63,958 nt of DNA from Candidatus Scybalomonas excrementigallinarum (GCA_018710905.1 DVIZ01000106.1:1-63958); one strand, 5' to 3'; counted from the stretch's first letter, positions 1-9,965 are shown. Notes: generated by a model from the letters alone, not told the origin. Translations and numbers: made by a program.

Positions 1-1
1 T

Positions 2-97
2 ATCTGTACGATTATTCGTCAGGAAAAAATACAGTATATTTTTCAATATGCCAAGTCAGGTGGTAGTTTTAACGAGTTATTAAAAATGATAGGGTAG
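2..97 (+). CDS. C-terminal end of an unidentified protein (partial)
   Basis: An open frame enters from the left edge and stops at TAG 95-97, encoding about 31 residues that end in SFNELLKMIG. It has no start in the window. The fragment is too short to assign a family. It is followed by about 80 bases and a strong terminator, which supports it being the real 3' end of a transcribed gene rather than a chance frame. It could equally be a fortuitous frame, so confidence is modest. Confidence 0.4.
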   Translation: MCTIIRQEKIQYIFQYAKSGGSFNELLKMIG

Positions 98-176
98 TTT
101 TGTGCATTTTTTCAAATTTGCTCATTTATAGTATAAAATAGAAAAGTGTGTTTTTACCTGCTTGCTTTTTTTTGCT

Positions 177-222
177 CGCCATATGAGAAAAATCGATTCT
201 TATATGGCGATTTTCTTTTTTC
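177..222 (+). terminator. intrinsic terminator before prfC
   Basis: Inverted repeat CGCCATAT (177-184) and ATATGGCG (202-209) closes a loop and is followed by TTTTCTTTTTT. It ends the transcript that enters from the left. Confidence 0.75.
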
Positions 223-228
223 TAAATC

Positions 229-256
229 TTGACAAAACTTCCTTTCCTATTATAAG
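229..256 (+). promoter_or_regulatory. prfC promoter
   Basis: TTGACA at 229-234 and TATAAG at 251-256, spaced 16 bases, about 70 bases upstream of the prfC start. Sigma-A type. Confidence 0.6.
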
Positions 257-328
257 ATGATACTTATGCGTATTTATACGAACAAATAGAGAACATAATG
301 ATAAAATAGAATTACAGGAGGTCTTATA

Positions 329-1918
329 GTGGCTGATTTAACAAATGAAATAAAGAAACGTCGTACATTTGCAATTATTTCCCATCCAGATGCTGGTAAA
401 ACAACATTGACAGAGAAATTTCTTTTATATGGTGGTGCCATTAATACCGCAGGCTCTGTAAAAGGAAAAGCAACATCAAAACATGCAGTTTCAGACTGGA
501 TGGAAATTGAAAAACAAAGAGGAATCTCTGTTACTTCCTCTGTTCTTCAATTTAACTATGATGGATTTTGTATTAACATTCTTGATACACCAGGGCATCA
601 AGATTTCTCAGAAGATACGTATCGTACATTAATGGCAGCGGACTCTGCAGTTATGGTAATCGATGCTTCAAAAGGGGTAGAAAAGCAGACAATTAAATTA
701 TTTAAAGTATGTGTTATGCGAAATATTCCGATTTTTACCTTTATTAATAAATTAGACCGTGAAGCAAATGACCCATTTGAACTTCTCGATGAGATTGAAA
801 ATGTACTCGGTATTCGCACTTGTCCGATCAATTGGCCAATTGGTTGTGGAAAACAATTTAAGGGAGTTTATGATCGAAATACAAAAATGATTACAACGTT
901 CAAAGCGGTATCAAGTGGCGGACAAAAAGTCGCTGAAACACAAGAAATTCCTGTTGATTCAGAAGATACAAGAAATGAGATCGGATATGCATTGCATGAT
1001 CAATTGTTAGAAGATATTGAATTATTAGACGGTGCTAGCGATGAATTTGACCAAGAACGCGTCAGTGCAGGACAGTTGACACCAGTATTCTTTGGTTCTG
1101 CGCTAAATAACTTTGGTGTGGAAAACTTCTTACAGCACTTTTTAGCTATGACAACATCTCCACTTCCAAGAAAGTCTGATATTGGAGAAATTAGCCCATT
1201 TAGTGATAATTTTTCTGCGTTTGTCTTTAAAATTCAAGCGAATATGAATAAGGCCCATCGTGACCGTATTGCGTTTATGAGAATCTGTTCTGGTAAGTTC
1301 ACTGCTGGAATGGAAGTCTATCATATGCAGGGCAAAAAGAAGATTAAGCTATCACAGCCACAGCAGATGATGGCGGAAGAAAGACATATTGTTCAAGAAG
1401 CCTATGCAGGAGATATTATAGGTGTATTTGATCCAGGTATTTTCTCGATTGGGGATACGATTTGCACAGGAAGTGAAAAATTTGAATATGAAGGAATCCC
1501 AACTTTTGCTCCAGAACATTTTGCAAGAATTCGCCAAGTGGATACAATGAAGAGAAAACAATTCATTAAAGGAATCAATCAGATTGCGCAAGAAGGTGCG
1601 ATTCAGATTTTCCAAGAATACAATACAGGAATGGAAGAAATTATCGTTGGTGTTGTTGGTGTTCTTCAGTTTGATGTATTGAAATTCCGATTAGAAAATG
1701 AGTATAATTGTGAAATTCGAATGGAAACACTTCCTTACTCTGATATTCGTTGGATCAAAGATCGAGAAATGGATATGAATAAGTTAAAAGGTGTTTCTGA
1801 TGTGAAGAAAGTAAAAGACTTAAAAGGAAATCCATTGCTCTTATTCTCAAATCAATGGACGATTCGTATGGTATTAGAAAGAAACGAAGGTCTTGAATTA
1901 TTAGAATTTAGTAAATAA
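329..1918 (+). CDS. prfC: peptide chain release factor 3 (RF3)
   Basis: Translational GTPase that recycles RF1/RF2 from the ribosome after termination. The 529-residue product has the usual RF3 length. The G1 motif HPDAGKTT is at residues 19-26, DTPGH at 86-90 and NKLD at 140-143. The GTPase domain is followed by the beta-barrel and C-terminal RF3 domains. The start is GTG at 329 with an AGGAGG ribosome-binding site at 316-321. The gene is monocistronic: its own promoter lies upstream and a terminator follows six bases after the stop. RF3 is not universal in Firmicutes but is common in Clostridia. Distinguished from EF-G by length and by the RF3-type P-loop with HPD instead of HID. Confidence 0.95.
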   Translation: MADLTNEIKKRRTFAIISHPDAGKTTLTEKFLLYGGAINTAGSVKGKATSKHAVSDWMEIEKQRGISVTSSVLQFNYDGFCINILDTPGHQDFSEDTYRTLMAADSAVMVIDASKGVEKQTIKLFKVCVMRNIPIFTFINKLDREANDPFELLDEIENVLGIRTCPINWPIGCGKQFKGVYDRNTKMITTFKAVSSGGQKVAETQEIPVDSEDTRNEIGYALHDQLLEDIELLDGASDEFDQERVSAGQLTPVFFGSALNNFGVENFLQHFLAMTTSPLPRKSDIGEISPFSDNFSAFVFKIQANMNKAHRDRIAFMRICSGKFTAGMEVYHMQGKKKIKLSQPQQMMAEERHIVQEAYAGDIIGVFDPGIFSIGDTICTGSEKFEYEGIPTFAPEHFARIRQVDTMKRKQFIKGINQIAQEGAIQIFQEYNTGMEEIIVGVVGVLQFDVLKFRLENEYNCEIRMETLPYSDIRWIKDREMDMNKLKGVSDVKKVKDLKGNPLLLFSNQWTIRMVLERNEGLELLEFSK

Positions 1919-1923
1919 AAGAA

Positions 1924-1959
1924 AGTCGCCAAATCCAATGGGTTTTGGCGACTTTTTTC
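1924..1959 (+). terminator. terminator of prfC
   Basis: AGTCGCCAAA (1924-1933) pairs with TTTTGGCGACT (1943-1953), followed by a T-run. Confidence 0.85.
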
Positions 1960-2289
1960 TTTGATAAATTATAAATAAAATTTTTTTATTGAGAAAGAAA
2001 CTTTTTTGCGGTCTTTAACGTCTGTTATAGTGAGAGGAAAAAAGGTTTAAATAAAGAGGCTTTTGAGACAGAGATTTTAAGAAAGATATTAGAATCTTAA
2101 AAAAAATGTAAAAAAAAAATAACACTTATATTGTCGAAAATGTGATATACTTTAGGAAGTTGATATTTGGAAAAAACAAAGAAAGTCCTAAGGTTTGCTA
2201 CAAAGGAAAGTTATATTTCTATATCATAAGTGCATATTCTTTGTTAGATTAGGAATGATTAGTGAAAAATGAAATAGGAGGAACATAAG
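1960..2289 (+). other. AT-rich intergenic region before the first deacetylase
   Basis: No gene is visible. A TATACT box at 2146-2151 could be a -10 element, but no convincing -35 lies 17 bases before it. A GGAGG ribosome-binding site at 2278-2282 serves the next gene. Nothing else recognisable is present. Confidence 0.4.
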
Positions 2290-3597
2290 ATGAGAGTTAA
2301 AAAAAAGTGGATGGCGATTGCTATGACTTCCATTTTTACATGTAGTTTATTGGTAGGATGCGGATCTAAACATGAGGTGAAACAAAATAAGGTAGAGGCT
2401 TCCAAAGAGAGTGGAAGTAAGGATACAACAAAAGTAAATGATAGTGTAAAAAAAATGAGCTTTGCAGAGAAAAATATCCAATTGCCACCAGATTATCTAT
2501 TTTCTCAAGAGCCAGACACTACTTATAAACAGGACGAGATTGTATCAGAAGATTGGAGTAGTAGCAATCCAGAGTATGTGAATGTAGATGTAAATACAGG
2601 AGACGTAACCGCTTTAAAAGCAGGAACAGGAAAAGAGGTTACAATTACAGTGGTACATAAGTTAAAAGATGGAACAAAAGTAGAAGGTTCTTATGAAGTA
2701 AAAGTACAAGAAAAAGCAAAGAAGTTAGCATTTACTTCACAAAAACATGTAGCTTTAATTGGAAAGACAGTAAAATTAGAGGCAAAATGTACACCGAGTT
2801 CTTCTAATTCCCAAGAGTTAAAATGGTCAACAAGCAATAAAAATTATGCCATTGTAACGGCAGAAGGGGTTGTGAAAGCAAAAAAAGCAGGCTATGGAAA
2901 AACAGTTACCATTACAGTTGCTACAACAGATGGTTCTAATTTGAAGAAGAAGATGAAATTGCGCATTTTAGATCCGAATAAACCGATGGTAGCGATGACT
3001 TTTGATGATGGTCCTTCTTATGAAAGTACAAAGATTATAGTGGATACATTAAAAAAATATGATGCGAAAGCTACGTTCTTTGTAGTGGGACAAAATATTA
3101 CATCACAGAATGTAAAAAATCGTGAAATTTTAAAAGAATCCGCAAAAAATGGAAATGAAATCGCAAGTCATACATATGATCATGCGGATTTAAGGAAGTT
3201 ATCTGTTTCTGGAATTCAACAAGAACTGTCTAAAACAAGTGATTTAATTCAAGAAGTGACAGGAAAGAAACCAACACTGTTACGTCCACCATATGGTGCA
3301 GTAAATGATACGGTATCTGCAACGGTAGGGATGCCAATGATCTTATGGTCCGTGGATACTTTGGATTGGCAGACGAGAAATACAGATTCTGATATTCGTG
3401 CGGTAATGAATGGAGCAAAAGATGGTGCGGTTATTCTTATGCATGATATTCATATGCCAAGTGCAAAAGCGGTGGAAGTTGTTGTTCCTCAGTTAGTGGA
3501 TCAAGGATTTCAATTAGTGACGATTAGCGAATTAGCAGAAAGTAAAGGAATTACATTGGAGATTGGTAAACGATACGGCAGCATGCATGCATCATAA
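2290..3597 (+). CDS. lipoprotein polysaccharide deacetylase with Ig-like domains
   Basis: Predicted extracytoplasmic, membrane-anchored carbohydrate esterase family 4 enzyme. A lipoprotein signal ends in LLVGC with the lipidated Cys24. Two bacterial Ig-like (BIG2-type) segments span roughly residues 85-140 and 147-228. The NodB domain fills the C-terminal half, with TFDDGP at 237-242, metal-ligand motif SHTYDH at 293-298, RPPYG from 332, a VDTLDW motif and the ILMHD motif. All catalytic motifs are intact. The likely substrate is N-acetylated cell-wall glycan (peptidoglycan), by analogy with the family. The gene is followed by its own terminator; the next gene encodes another NodB protein. Confidence 0.88.
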   Translation: MRVKKKWMAIAMTSIFTCSLLVGCGSKHEVKQNKVEASKESGSKDTTKVNDSVKKMSFAEKNIQLPPDYLFSQEPDTTYKQDEIVSEDWSSSNPEYVNVDVNTGDVTALKAGTGKEVTITVVHKLKDGTKVEGSYEVKVQEKAKKLAFTSQKHVALIGKTVKLEAKCTPSSSNSQELKWSTSNKNYAIVTAEGVVKAKKAGYGKTVTITVATTDGSNLKKKMKLRILDPNKPMVAMTFDDGPSYESTKIIVDTLKKYDAKATFFVVGQNITSQNVKNREILKESAKNGNEIASHTYDHADLRKLSVSGIQQELSKTSDLIQEVTGKKPTLLRPPYGAVNDTVSATVGMPMILWSVDTLDWQTRNTDSDIRAVMNGAKDGAVILMHDIHMPSAKAVEVVVPQLVDQGFQLVTISELAESKGITLEIGKRYGSMHAS

Positions 3598-3607
3598 AAG
3601 AAAGAAA

Positions 3608-3651
3608 AAAAGGATTTTGATATTTAAAAAAGGATATCAGAATCCTTTTTT
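3608..3651 (+). terminator. terminator after the first deacetylase
   Basis: AAAAGGATTTTGATAT (3608-3623) pairs with ATATCAGAATCCTTTT (one G-T pair) and runs into a T-tract. Confidence 0.8.
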
Positions 3652-3710
3652 AGTTCTTTGGTGAAAAGAAGATTCATAAGATAGGAATAAGATTTTCACG
3701 GAGAATTAAA

Positions 3711-4496
3711 ATGAGAAAGAAAGAGATAGCAAAATGGATATGGGAGCTTACAACAAATCCAATGGTGTTGTGTATGGCTCTGATTATTGGAAGTTTTTTT
3801 ATTGGCCATATGATAAAAGAAAATTTTGAAGTGATTTCTCCTGTAAAAGACCATGTACTTCCAATTTATAGTGTGGATAGGGAAGAAAAGAAAATTAGTC
3901 TAACGTTTGATTCTGCATGGAGTGATGAAGATTTTGAAGATATATTAGCAATTTTAGATCGACAAAATGTGAGAGCAACTTTTTTTGTAACAGGTGATTT
4001 TGTATCCCGTTATCCAAATGCGATAAAAAAACTCGATCAAGCAGGGCATGATATTGGAAGTCATGGAGATAATCATAAACATATGACAAGACTTTCCAAA
4101 GAGGAAAATATAGCAGAATTAAAAGGATGTTTTGATAAAGTAAAAGCGGTGACAGGAAAAGAGATGGACTTATTTCGTGCGCCATATGGAGATTATAATG
4201 AACAACTTGTGCAAGTTGCAAAGGAAAATGGATATTATACGATTCAATGGGATGTGGATAGTTTAGATTGGAAGGATTATGGGGTCAATAATATTATTCA
4301 AACAGTGACCGAACATAAAAATCTTCAAAATGGTTCGATTGTGTTATTGCATAATGGAGCGAAATATACAAAAGATGCATTAGAACCGCTCATTATAAAA
4401 TTAAAAGAGCAAGGATACCAATTTGTACCAGTTTCTGAATTGATTTATCGGGAAAATTATTATATGGATCATACAGGAAGACAAATTCCACAGTGA
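3711..4496 (+). CDS. PdaB-like polysaccharide deacetylase
   Basis: Membrane-anchored NodB-fold protein of 261 residues. An N-terminal transmembrane segment (about residues 17-33) is followed by the deacetylase domain. The first motif reads LTFDSAW instead of TFDDGP, the signature of the sporulation protein PdaB family, which is needed for stable spores in Bacillus. The HGDNHKH and RAPYGD motifs and LLHNGA at the end are present. The replaced second Asp makes classical deacetylase activity uncertain. Ribosome-binding site GGAG at 3700-3703. No terminator separates it clearly from the following lipoprotein gene 110 bases on. The sporulation role is inference from the family. Confidence 0.82.
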   Translation: MRKKEIAKWIWELTTNPMVLCMALIIGSFFIGHMIKENFEVISPVKDHVLPIYSVDREEKKISLTFDSAWSDEDFEDILAILDRQNVRATFFVTGDFVSRYPNAIKKLDQAGHDIGSHGDNHKHMTRLSKEENIAELKGCFDKVKAVTGKEMDLFRAPYGDYNEQLVQVAKENGYYTIQWDVDSLDWKDYGVNNIIQTVTEHKNLQNGSIVLLHNGAKYTKDALEPLIIKLKEQGYQFVPVSELIYRENYYMDHTGRQIPQ

Positions 4497-4606
4497 AATC
4501 CGTTCATACAAAAAGGAAAATAAATAAAATGATACTTGTAAAAAGGTGAAAAATTAAGTATCCTTAGAGTTAGGGGAATATAGCCTTTTGTCGAGGAGGA
4601 CACAAT

Positions 4607-5917
4607 ATGAGAAAAACAGTGGCAATGGTATTCATCTGTATTGTGGTTATGGTAGTTGGAACGTCCTGTAATCAAGAGGACGAAACTGTGACAAAGACGA
4701 GCACGTCTAGCACTATTACTTCGGTTCCGACGATTACAGGAGAAACAATGGAATATATGGAGGAATATTTGAAGACGTACTTTGGTATCGATTGTGCAAA
4801 AGAATTTACAGTAGATACTTTTAATGAAGCGATGGAGAAAGTGAGTAAAGAGGACGTAGAGCCAATTCAAGATTTAAATGGGTTATCAGTCATTCGGTAT
4901 GGAGTTGAGGCTGCAAATTATAAGGAATTAGCCATGACCTATGATGATAGTAAGGTGGAAGAATGTCTTTATTTTGAAGGGCTTGATGAGCCAGAAGAAA
5001 ATGGGGCTTATATTGCAACCGCTTTAGATGCTGGTCTTATTTGCAATGAAGAAGCTAGACAGTATATAGAAAATAAACAAGTGACAAAAGAAATGGCAGT
5101 TTCTTTGCTGATGCAAGTAGCAGATGCTAATGGGCTTGGTCAAAATTATCTTGGCTATTCCGATGATGAGAATATCGATGCCAAATTAGAAAATGCATGG
5201 AATTCTTTTTCTATTTATGACGATGAAGTTCTTTCAAGCGTTGGTAAAAAAATGGTAGAAAACAAAATAACAACAGGTTATAATTTGAAAAATGAGAATT
5301 ATAATGCCAACTTTCTTCCAGAATTGACATTGCAATATGGACATTCAGATATTAAGCATGCCCATCAATTGGTTGCCTTATTGAACAGTGAAAATATTTA
5401 TGCCAAAGTGCAATTAGAGCCAAAAGTGTCTATTTATGAGTATTTATTAGAATGGGGACCAATTCCAGAATCTACAAAAACGTATCAAGTAAAAAAATTC
5501 AGCGACGATCTTTATTTGGTTTATGCATTAGAATACGATCTCCAATTAGAATTTGAAACAAAAGAAGATCGAAATGCTTTTCATAGTGTTATCGAGACTT
5601 ATGCTAAAAAATACGATGAGAATAAAGATGACATGACAGGTTTAATTTATGGAGCATGGTGGCAGCCTCTTTATAGCACAACTGCAAGCACGATGAATGA
5701 GGAAGAATATAAAGAAATCAAAGATTATATTATCACTCATGATAATTATTCCATTCATACGTTTTGTTTGTTAGAAGATGAAACAAAAGTGGAGAAAAAC
5801 TTAAAACAAGCGTTAAAAGAAGAAATAAAAAAAGAGGAGAATGAGTTACAATTAGAGAGCAAAACGCGCTATGTAAACAATGCCTTCTATCGATATTTAC
5901 AAGGAGACTATCAATAA
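4607..5917 (+). CDS. lipoprotein of unknown function
   Basis: I do not recognise this 436-residue protein. It begins with a lipoprotein signal peptide ending in VGTSC, with the predicted lipidated Cys21, followed by a Ser/Thr-rich linker to about residue 45. The rest is acidic and apparently globular, with no membrane segment. It contains WWQP near residue 350 and a charged, Glu/Lys-rich C-terminal region that may be helical. A strong ribosome-binding site (GAGGAGGA, 4593-4600) precedes ATG 4607. It sits between two NodB deacetylase genes and glnN, so an envelope role is plausible but not shown. A terminator follows. Confidence 0.75.
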   Translation: MRKTVAMVFICIVVMVVGTSCNQEDETVTKTSTSSTITSVPTITGETMEYMEEYLKTYFGIDCAKEFTVDTFNEAMEKVSKEDVEPIQDLNGLSVIRYGVEAANYKELAMTYDDSKVEECLYFEGLDEPEENGAYIATALDAGLICNEEARQYIENKQVTKEMAVSLLMQVADANGLGQNYLGYSDDENIDAKLENAWNSFSIYDDEVLSSVGKKMVENKITTGYNLKNENYNANFLPELTLQYGHSDIKHAHQLVALLNSENIYAKVQLEPKVSIYEYLLEWGPIPESTKTYQVKKFSDDLYLVYALEYDLQLEFETKEDRNAFHSVIETYAKKYDENKDDMTGLIYGAWWQPLYSTTASTMNEEEYKEIKDYIITHDNYSIHTFCLLEDETKVEKNLKQALKEEIKKEENELQLESKTRYVNNAFYRYLQGDYQ

Positions 5918-5987
5918 CAATTGTTAAAATCGTATAAAATCGAGGAAAAATAAGCAAAAATATTTTTAGATTTTTTAATCGAAATAT

Positions 5988-6019
5988 AAAAGGGAGTGTT
6001 GCAAGACACTTCCTTTTTT
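5988..6019 (+). terminator. terminator after the unknown lipoprotein gene
   Basis: AAAAGGGAGTGT (5988-5999) pairs with ACACTTCCTTTT (6006-6017), one mismatch, followed by Ts. Confidence 0.75.
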
Positions 6020-6080
6020 GCTATGATTTACCTTAAAGAAATTTTGAAATGGTGATAACCTAAGAGGAAAGGAAGCAAAC

Positions 6081-8195
6081 ATGAAGGAAAAGATCAATAT
6101 CTCAGAAATATTTGGGGAAAATGTATTTAACGATAGTGCTATGAGAGCACGTCTCCCAAAAGCTGTCTATAAAGAATTAAAGAGAACCATTGAAACTGGT
6201 ACCGAATTAAAATCTGAAATTGCGGATGTTGTTGCAAATGAAATGAAAGAATGGGCAATTGAAAAGGGAGCAACACACTATACACACTGGTTTCAGCCAA
6301 TGACAGGTATTACTGCTGAGAAACATGACGCTTTCATCAGTCCAATTGGAGATGGAAAAGTTTTAATGGAATTTTCAGGTAAAGAACTGATCAAAGGGGA
6401 GTCTGATGCGTCTTCTTTCCCATCTGGTGGTCTTAGAGCGATTTTTGAAGCAAGGGGATATACAGCTTGGGATTGTACATCACCAGCGTTTATTAAAGAA
6501 ACTGATAACATGAAAATCTTATGTATTCCAACCGCCTTTTGTTCTTATACAGGAGAAGCGTTAGATAAGAAAACACCATTGCTTCGTTCCATGCAAGCGT
6601 TAGATATTCAAGCGCGCCGTTGTCTTGCTTTATTTGGAAACACATCAGTAAAAAAGGTAACTGCTTCTGTTGGAGCAGAGCAGGAATACTTTTTAATTGA
6701 TAAAGAGAAATATTTAAAGAGAAAAGATATTATTTATGCTGGAAGAACCTTATTTGGAGCAATGCCTCCAAAGGGACAAGAACTGGATGACCATTATTAT
6801 GGAAGTATTAAAGAAAGAATCGCTGATTTTATGAGTGATTTAAATGTAGAGCTTTGGAAACTTGGTATTACAGCTAAAACACAGCATAACGAAGTGGCAC
6901 CTGCTCAACATGAATTAGCACCAATTTATGAAGAGGGAAATATTGCTACGGATCACAACCAGTTGATTATGGAAACAATGAAACGTGTGGCGGATACAAA
7001 GGGTCTTCATTGTATGCTTCATGAAAAACCATTTGCAGGAATCAATGGTTCTGGAAAACATAATAACTGGTCTATTGTAACAAATGAAGGCCAAAACTTA
7101 TTGGAGCCAGGAATTACACCACATGAAAATGAACAATTTTTATTTTTCCTAGCAGCTATTATTAAAGCCGTTGATCTTCATGGGGATTTACTTCGTGTAT
7201 CCACAGCGACTCCAGGAAATGACCATCGTTTAGGAGCTAGCGAAGCGCCACCAGCGATTATTTCTATTTATCTTGGAGAGCAATTAGAAGATGTCATTAA
7301 ACAGCTCGATACAACAGGAGAGGCAAAAACATCAAAACAGGGAGACGTTTTGATGACAGGTGTTAATACTCTTCCAGAGTTTTTAAAAGATGCAACGGAT
7401 CGCAATCGTACATCACCATTTGCATTTACAGGAAATAAATTTGAGTTCCGTATGGTTGGTTCTAGCCAATCAACAGCGGATCCAAACGTTGTATTAAATA
7501 CAATTGTAGCGGATGTTTTAGCGGATGCTGCGGATGAAATTGAAAAAGCAGAGAATAAAGCGATGGCAATCCATGATTACATTCGTCGCACGGTTTCCGA
7601 GCATAAACGTATTATTTTCAATGGAAATGGCTATACAGAAGAATGGGTTCAAGAAGCAGAAAGAAGAGGATTGCCACATTTAAAGAGCATGGTGGATACA
7701 GTAAATGCTTTTGTGACAGAAAAGTCTGTTAAATTATTTGAACGCCATAAAGTCTTTACAAGAGCGGAATTAGAAGCGCGTCATGAGATTTTATTTGAAG
7801 AGTACGTAAAGAAAATTAATATTGAAGCGGTTGCTATGGTGAATATTGTTAGAAAACAGATTATTCCTGCTGTTATGAAGTATCAGGAATCCTTAGCAAA
7901 TTCTATTCTTGCTATTAAAAATGCAACAGGAGAAGAGGCACCAGTACAATCAGAACTTCTTCATAATATCAATGAAAATTTAAAACAGCTTTATCAGGCG
8001 ATTCTTAAGTTAGATGAACAATGTAAAGTTGGGGCAAGCATGAAAGAAGATATGGAAAAACAGGCATATTATTATCATGATGTTGTTTTTAATTCCATGT
8101 CAGATGTTAGAAAACCTGCCGATCGCTTAGAGATGCTTCTTGATAAGAGTTATTGGCCATTCCCAAGCTACGGCGATTTATTATTTGAAGTATAA
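6081..8195 (+). CDS. glnN: glutamine synthetase type III
   Basis: Catalyses ATP-dependent condensation of glutamate and ammonia to glutamine in the cytoplasm. The 704-residue length and N-terminal extension are typical of the large type III enzyme (GlnN), not of GlnA (about 445 residues). Visible motifs include [11 protein letters not shown] (197-207, metal-binding glutamates), [10 protein letters not shown] (ammonium/glutamate site region), [12 protein letters not shown] and the arginine-bearing [16 protein letters not shown]. Ribosome-binding site AGAGGAAAGG at 6063-6072. Monocistronic, with terminators on both sides. No PII gene or ammonium transporter is adjacent. Confidence 0.95.
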   Translation: MKEKINISEIFGENVFNDSAMRARLPKAVYKELKRTIETGTELKSEIADVVANEMKEWAIEKGATHYTHWFQPMTGITAEKHDAFISPIGDGKVLMEFSGKELIKGESDASSFPSGGLRAIFEARGYTAWDCTSPAFIKETDNMKILCIPTAFCSYTGEALDKKTPLLRSMQALDIQARRCLALFGNTSVKKVTASVGAEQEYFLIDKEKYLKRKDIIYAGRTLFGAMPPKGQELDDHYYGSIKERIADFMSDLNVELWKLGITAKTQHNEVAPAQHELAPIYEEGNIATDHNQLIMETMKRVADTKGLHCMLHEKPFAGINGSGKHNNWSIVTNEGQNLLEPGITPHENEQFLFFLAAIIKAVDLHGDLLRVSTATPGNDHRLGASEAPPAIISIYLGEQLEDVIKQLDTTGEAKTSKQGDVLMTGVNTLPEFLKDATDRNRTSPFAFTGNKFEFRMVGSSQSTADPNVVLNTIVADVLADAADEIEKAENKAMAIHDYIRRTVSEHKRIIFNGNGYTEEWVQEAERRGLPHLKSMVDTVNAFVTEKSVKLFERHKVFTRAELEARHEILFEEYVKKINIEAVAMVNIVRKQIIPAVMKYQESLANSILAIKNATGEEAPVQSELLHNINENLKQLYQAILKLDEQCKVGASMKEDMEKQAYYYHDVVFNSMSDVRKPADRLEMLLDKSYWPFPSYGDLLFEV

Positions 8196-8210
8196 TAACA
8201 AGGAAAAGAG

Positions 8211-8248
8211 AGTATAAAAGCGGATATGCTTTTATACTTTCTTTTTTT
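8211..8248 (+). terminator. terminator of glnN
   Basis: AGTATAAAAGC (8211-8221) pairs with GCTTTTATACT (8228-8238), followed by TTCTTTTTTT. Confidence 0.85.
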
Positions 8249-8251
8249 ATT

Positions 8252-8344
8252 TGCGTGGAAGGCAACGAGTCAGAAACTATGCTTGCATAAGTTTTTGACG
8301 ATTGTTCGTGAATGTGAAAAGTTTGCAAACTGTGTTTTTCATCG
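8252..8344 (+). repeat. structured intergenic repeat, middle-module type
   Basis: Starts right after the glnN terminator. It contains AAGGCAACGAGT (8259-8270, identical to 18991-19002), a hairpin closed by GTCA/TGAC with an inner ATGC-TT-GCAT arm, then GTGAAAA...TTTTTCAT as a second stem. The same order of stems with changed bases occurs inside the large copy at 55981-56252 (56083-56175) and, for the second stem, at 53075-53148. Confidence 0.6.
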
Positions 8345-8375
8345 TTTTTAAGAATGAATAGAATGGTAGTTTCAT

Positions 8376-9212
8376 ATGCTGTTAGAAAAGATGAAGCGAG
8401 AATTTTGTGATAATATGAAAGAGGAAAGAAGATGGAGAAAATTACAATGGATGGCAGTTTGTCTTGTATGTTTACTTTTAGTAAGCCTTTATCAAAACAA
8501 TAAAGCCGTGAAATTAAAAAATACGATTGATGGTCTTATGTTACAAGAGGCAGTATCATCAAAAGTTCAAAATGTCTCAGAAAGGAAGAAAGTATATTTA
8601 ACTTTTGATGATGGGCCAAGTAGATATACGGAAGAGATTTTAGAGATTTTGAGGAAAGAAAATGTAAAAGCAACCTTTTTTGTCATTGGATATGAAGGGG
8701 ATATTTACGCAGAGCGCTATCGAAAAATTGTGGAAGGAGGGCATACATTAGCGATGCACGCATACGATCACGATTATAAAAAAATTTATAAGTCCGTAGA
8801 GAACTTTTCTCATGATTTGGAAAAACTACAAACCCTTTTGGAAAAGGAAACGGGAGTAAAACCAACGATTTATCGCTTTCCAGGAGGAAGTAGTAATTCT
8901 GTTGTAAAACCATCTGTAAAGCAGTTTATTCATTATTTAAATGAAAAAGGAATTACCTACTATGATTGGAATGCGCTAAGTGAAGATGCCATGGATAAAA
9001 ATTTAACACCTGCACAGTTAAATAAAAATATTATGAAAGATTTACCGAAAAAAGATCCTTGCATTGTCTTAATGCATGATCTTGGAGATCGGCATGGAAC
9101 AGTGGATGCACTAGAGCCCCTTATTAAAAAATTAAAGGCGATGAACTGTGAGATATTGCCGATAACAGAGGCGACTCCAGCCATTCAACATGTAAAAAAT
9201 GAAGAAAAATAA
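8376..9212 (+). CDS. membrane-anchored polysaccharide deacetylase (NodB family)
   Basis: Third carbohydrate-esterase-4 gene in the first 9 kb. The 278-residue product has a single N-terminal transmembrane segment (about residues 26-42) and an external NodB domain with LTFDDGP, MHAYDH, RFPGGS, YDWNALS and VLMHD motifs, all apparently functional. The RFPGG and YDWN variants resemble the PgdA-like peptidoglycan N-acetylglucosamine deacetylases. No good ribosome-binding site precedes ATG 8376, so ATG 8391 or 8415 may be the true start. It follows a terminator plus repeat, so it probably has its own promoter. Confidence 0.85.
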   Translation: MLLEKMKREFCDNMKEERRWRKLQWMAVCLVCLLLVSLYQNNKAVKLKNTIDGLMLQEAVSSKVQNVSERKKVYLTFDDGPSRYTEEILEILRKENVKATFFVIGYEGDIYAERYRKIVEGGHTLAMHAYDHDYKKIYKSVENFSHDLEKLQTLLEKETGVKPTIYRFPGGSSNSVVKPSVKQFIHYLNEKGITYYDWNALSEDAMDKNLTPAQLNKNIMKDLPKKDPCIVLMHDLGDRHGTVDALEPLIKKLKAMNCEILPITEATPAIQHVKNEEK

Positions 9213-9222
9213 AAAGGAAACA

Positions 9223-9251
9223 TTGACGAATAGGAAGATGAGATATAAAAT
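9223..9251 (+). promoter_or_regulatory. candidate mntP promoter
   Basis: TTGACG (9223-9228) and TAAAAT (9246-9251) with a 17-base spacer. No yybP-ykoY manganese riboswitch is recognisable in the leader. Confidence 0.45.
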
Positions 9252-9315
9252 AAGTACATTGTGCAAAAAAGCATGGATATAAAATTTTCAAATAACAAAT
9301 GAGATGGAGGTTTCT

Positions 9316-9891
9316 ATGCAGATTTTTGAAGTATTACTCATTGGAGTAGGGCTTTCTATGGATGCCTTTGCAGTTGCTATCTGTAAAGGACTACAGATGC
9401 AAAAAATAAATTGTCGTTTTTCAGCCATAATTGCTCTATTTTTTGGGGGATTTCAGGCATTGATGCCATTGATTGGCTGGGTGTTAGGAAGACAATTTCA
9501 ACGATATATTGTGCAAATTGATCATTGGATTGCATTTTTATTACTGAGTGTAATCGGAATCAATATGATTCGAGAGTCAAGAGAACAAGAAGAAGAGTGT
9601 TGTAAAGAGGATTTGAAAAAAATGGATTACAAAGAGCTCTTTATGTTCGCCATTGCCACTAGTATTGATGCCCTCGCTGTTGGGGTGACATTTGCATTTT
9701 TAAAGGTGAATATTGTATCTTCTATTACTATTATTGGAATTACAACATTTTTAATTTCCTTTATTGGTGTTAGCATTGGAAATGTTTTCGGTATGAAATT
9801 TAAAGGAAAGGCAGAGTTCTTTGGTGGCGCTGTATTGATTTTAATTGGATTAAAAATATTGTTAGAACATTTAGGGTTTCTTATTATTTGA
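9316..9891 (+). CDS. mntP: putative manganese efflux pump MntP
   Basis: Small six-helix membrane protein of 191 residues that exports Mn2+ in characterised homologues. The two internal repeats carry the conserved acidic motifs [15 protein letters not shown] near the N-terminus and SIDALAVG in the second half. ATG 9316 is chosen because GGAGG (9306-9310) lies six bases before it. The in-frame ATG at 9304 overlaps that ribosome-binding site, so the four extra residues are unlikely to be translated. Followed by a strong terminator. Confidence 0.88.
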   Translation: MQIFEVLLIGVGLSMDAFAVAICKGLQMQKINCRFSAIIALFFGGFQALMPLIGWVLGRQFQRYIVQIDHWIAFLLLSVIGINMIRESREQEEECCKEDLKKMDYKELFMFAIATSIDALAVGVTFAFLKVNIVSSITIIGITTFLISFIGVSIGNVFGMKFKGKAEFFGGAVLILIGLKILLEHLGFLII

Positions 9892-9965
9892 GTAATGTAA
9901 GAAAAAGGAAAAAAAGGAGAAAAATTTTATATTTTCCAAGTTCTCGATGGGAAATAGGAGAAAAG

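Noticed and set aside
9213-9315. Manganese riboswitch (yybP-ykoY) before mntP
   Set aside because: Only 100 bases are available, and the conserved loop sequences of that riboswitch are absent.
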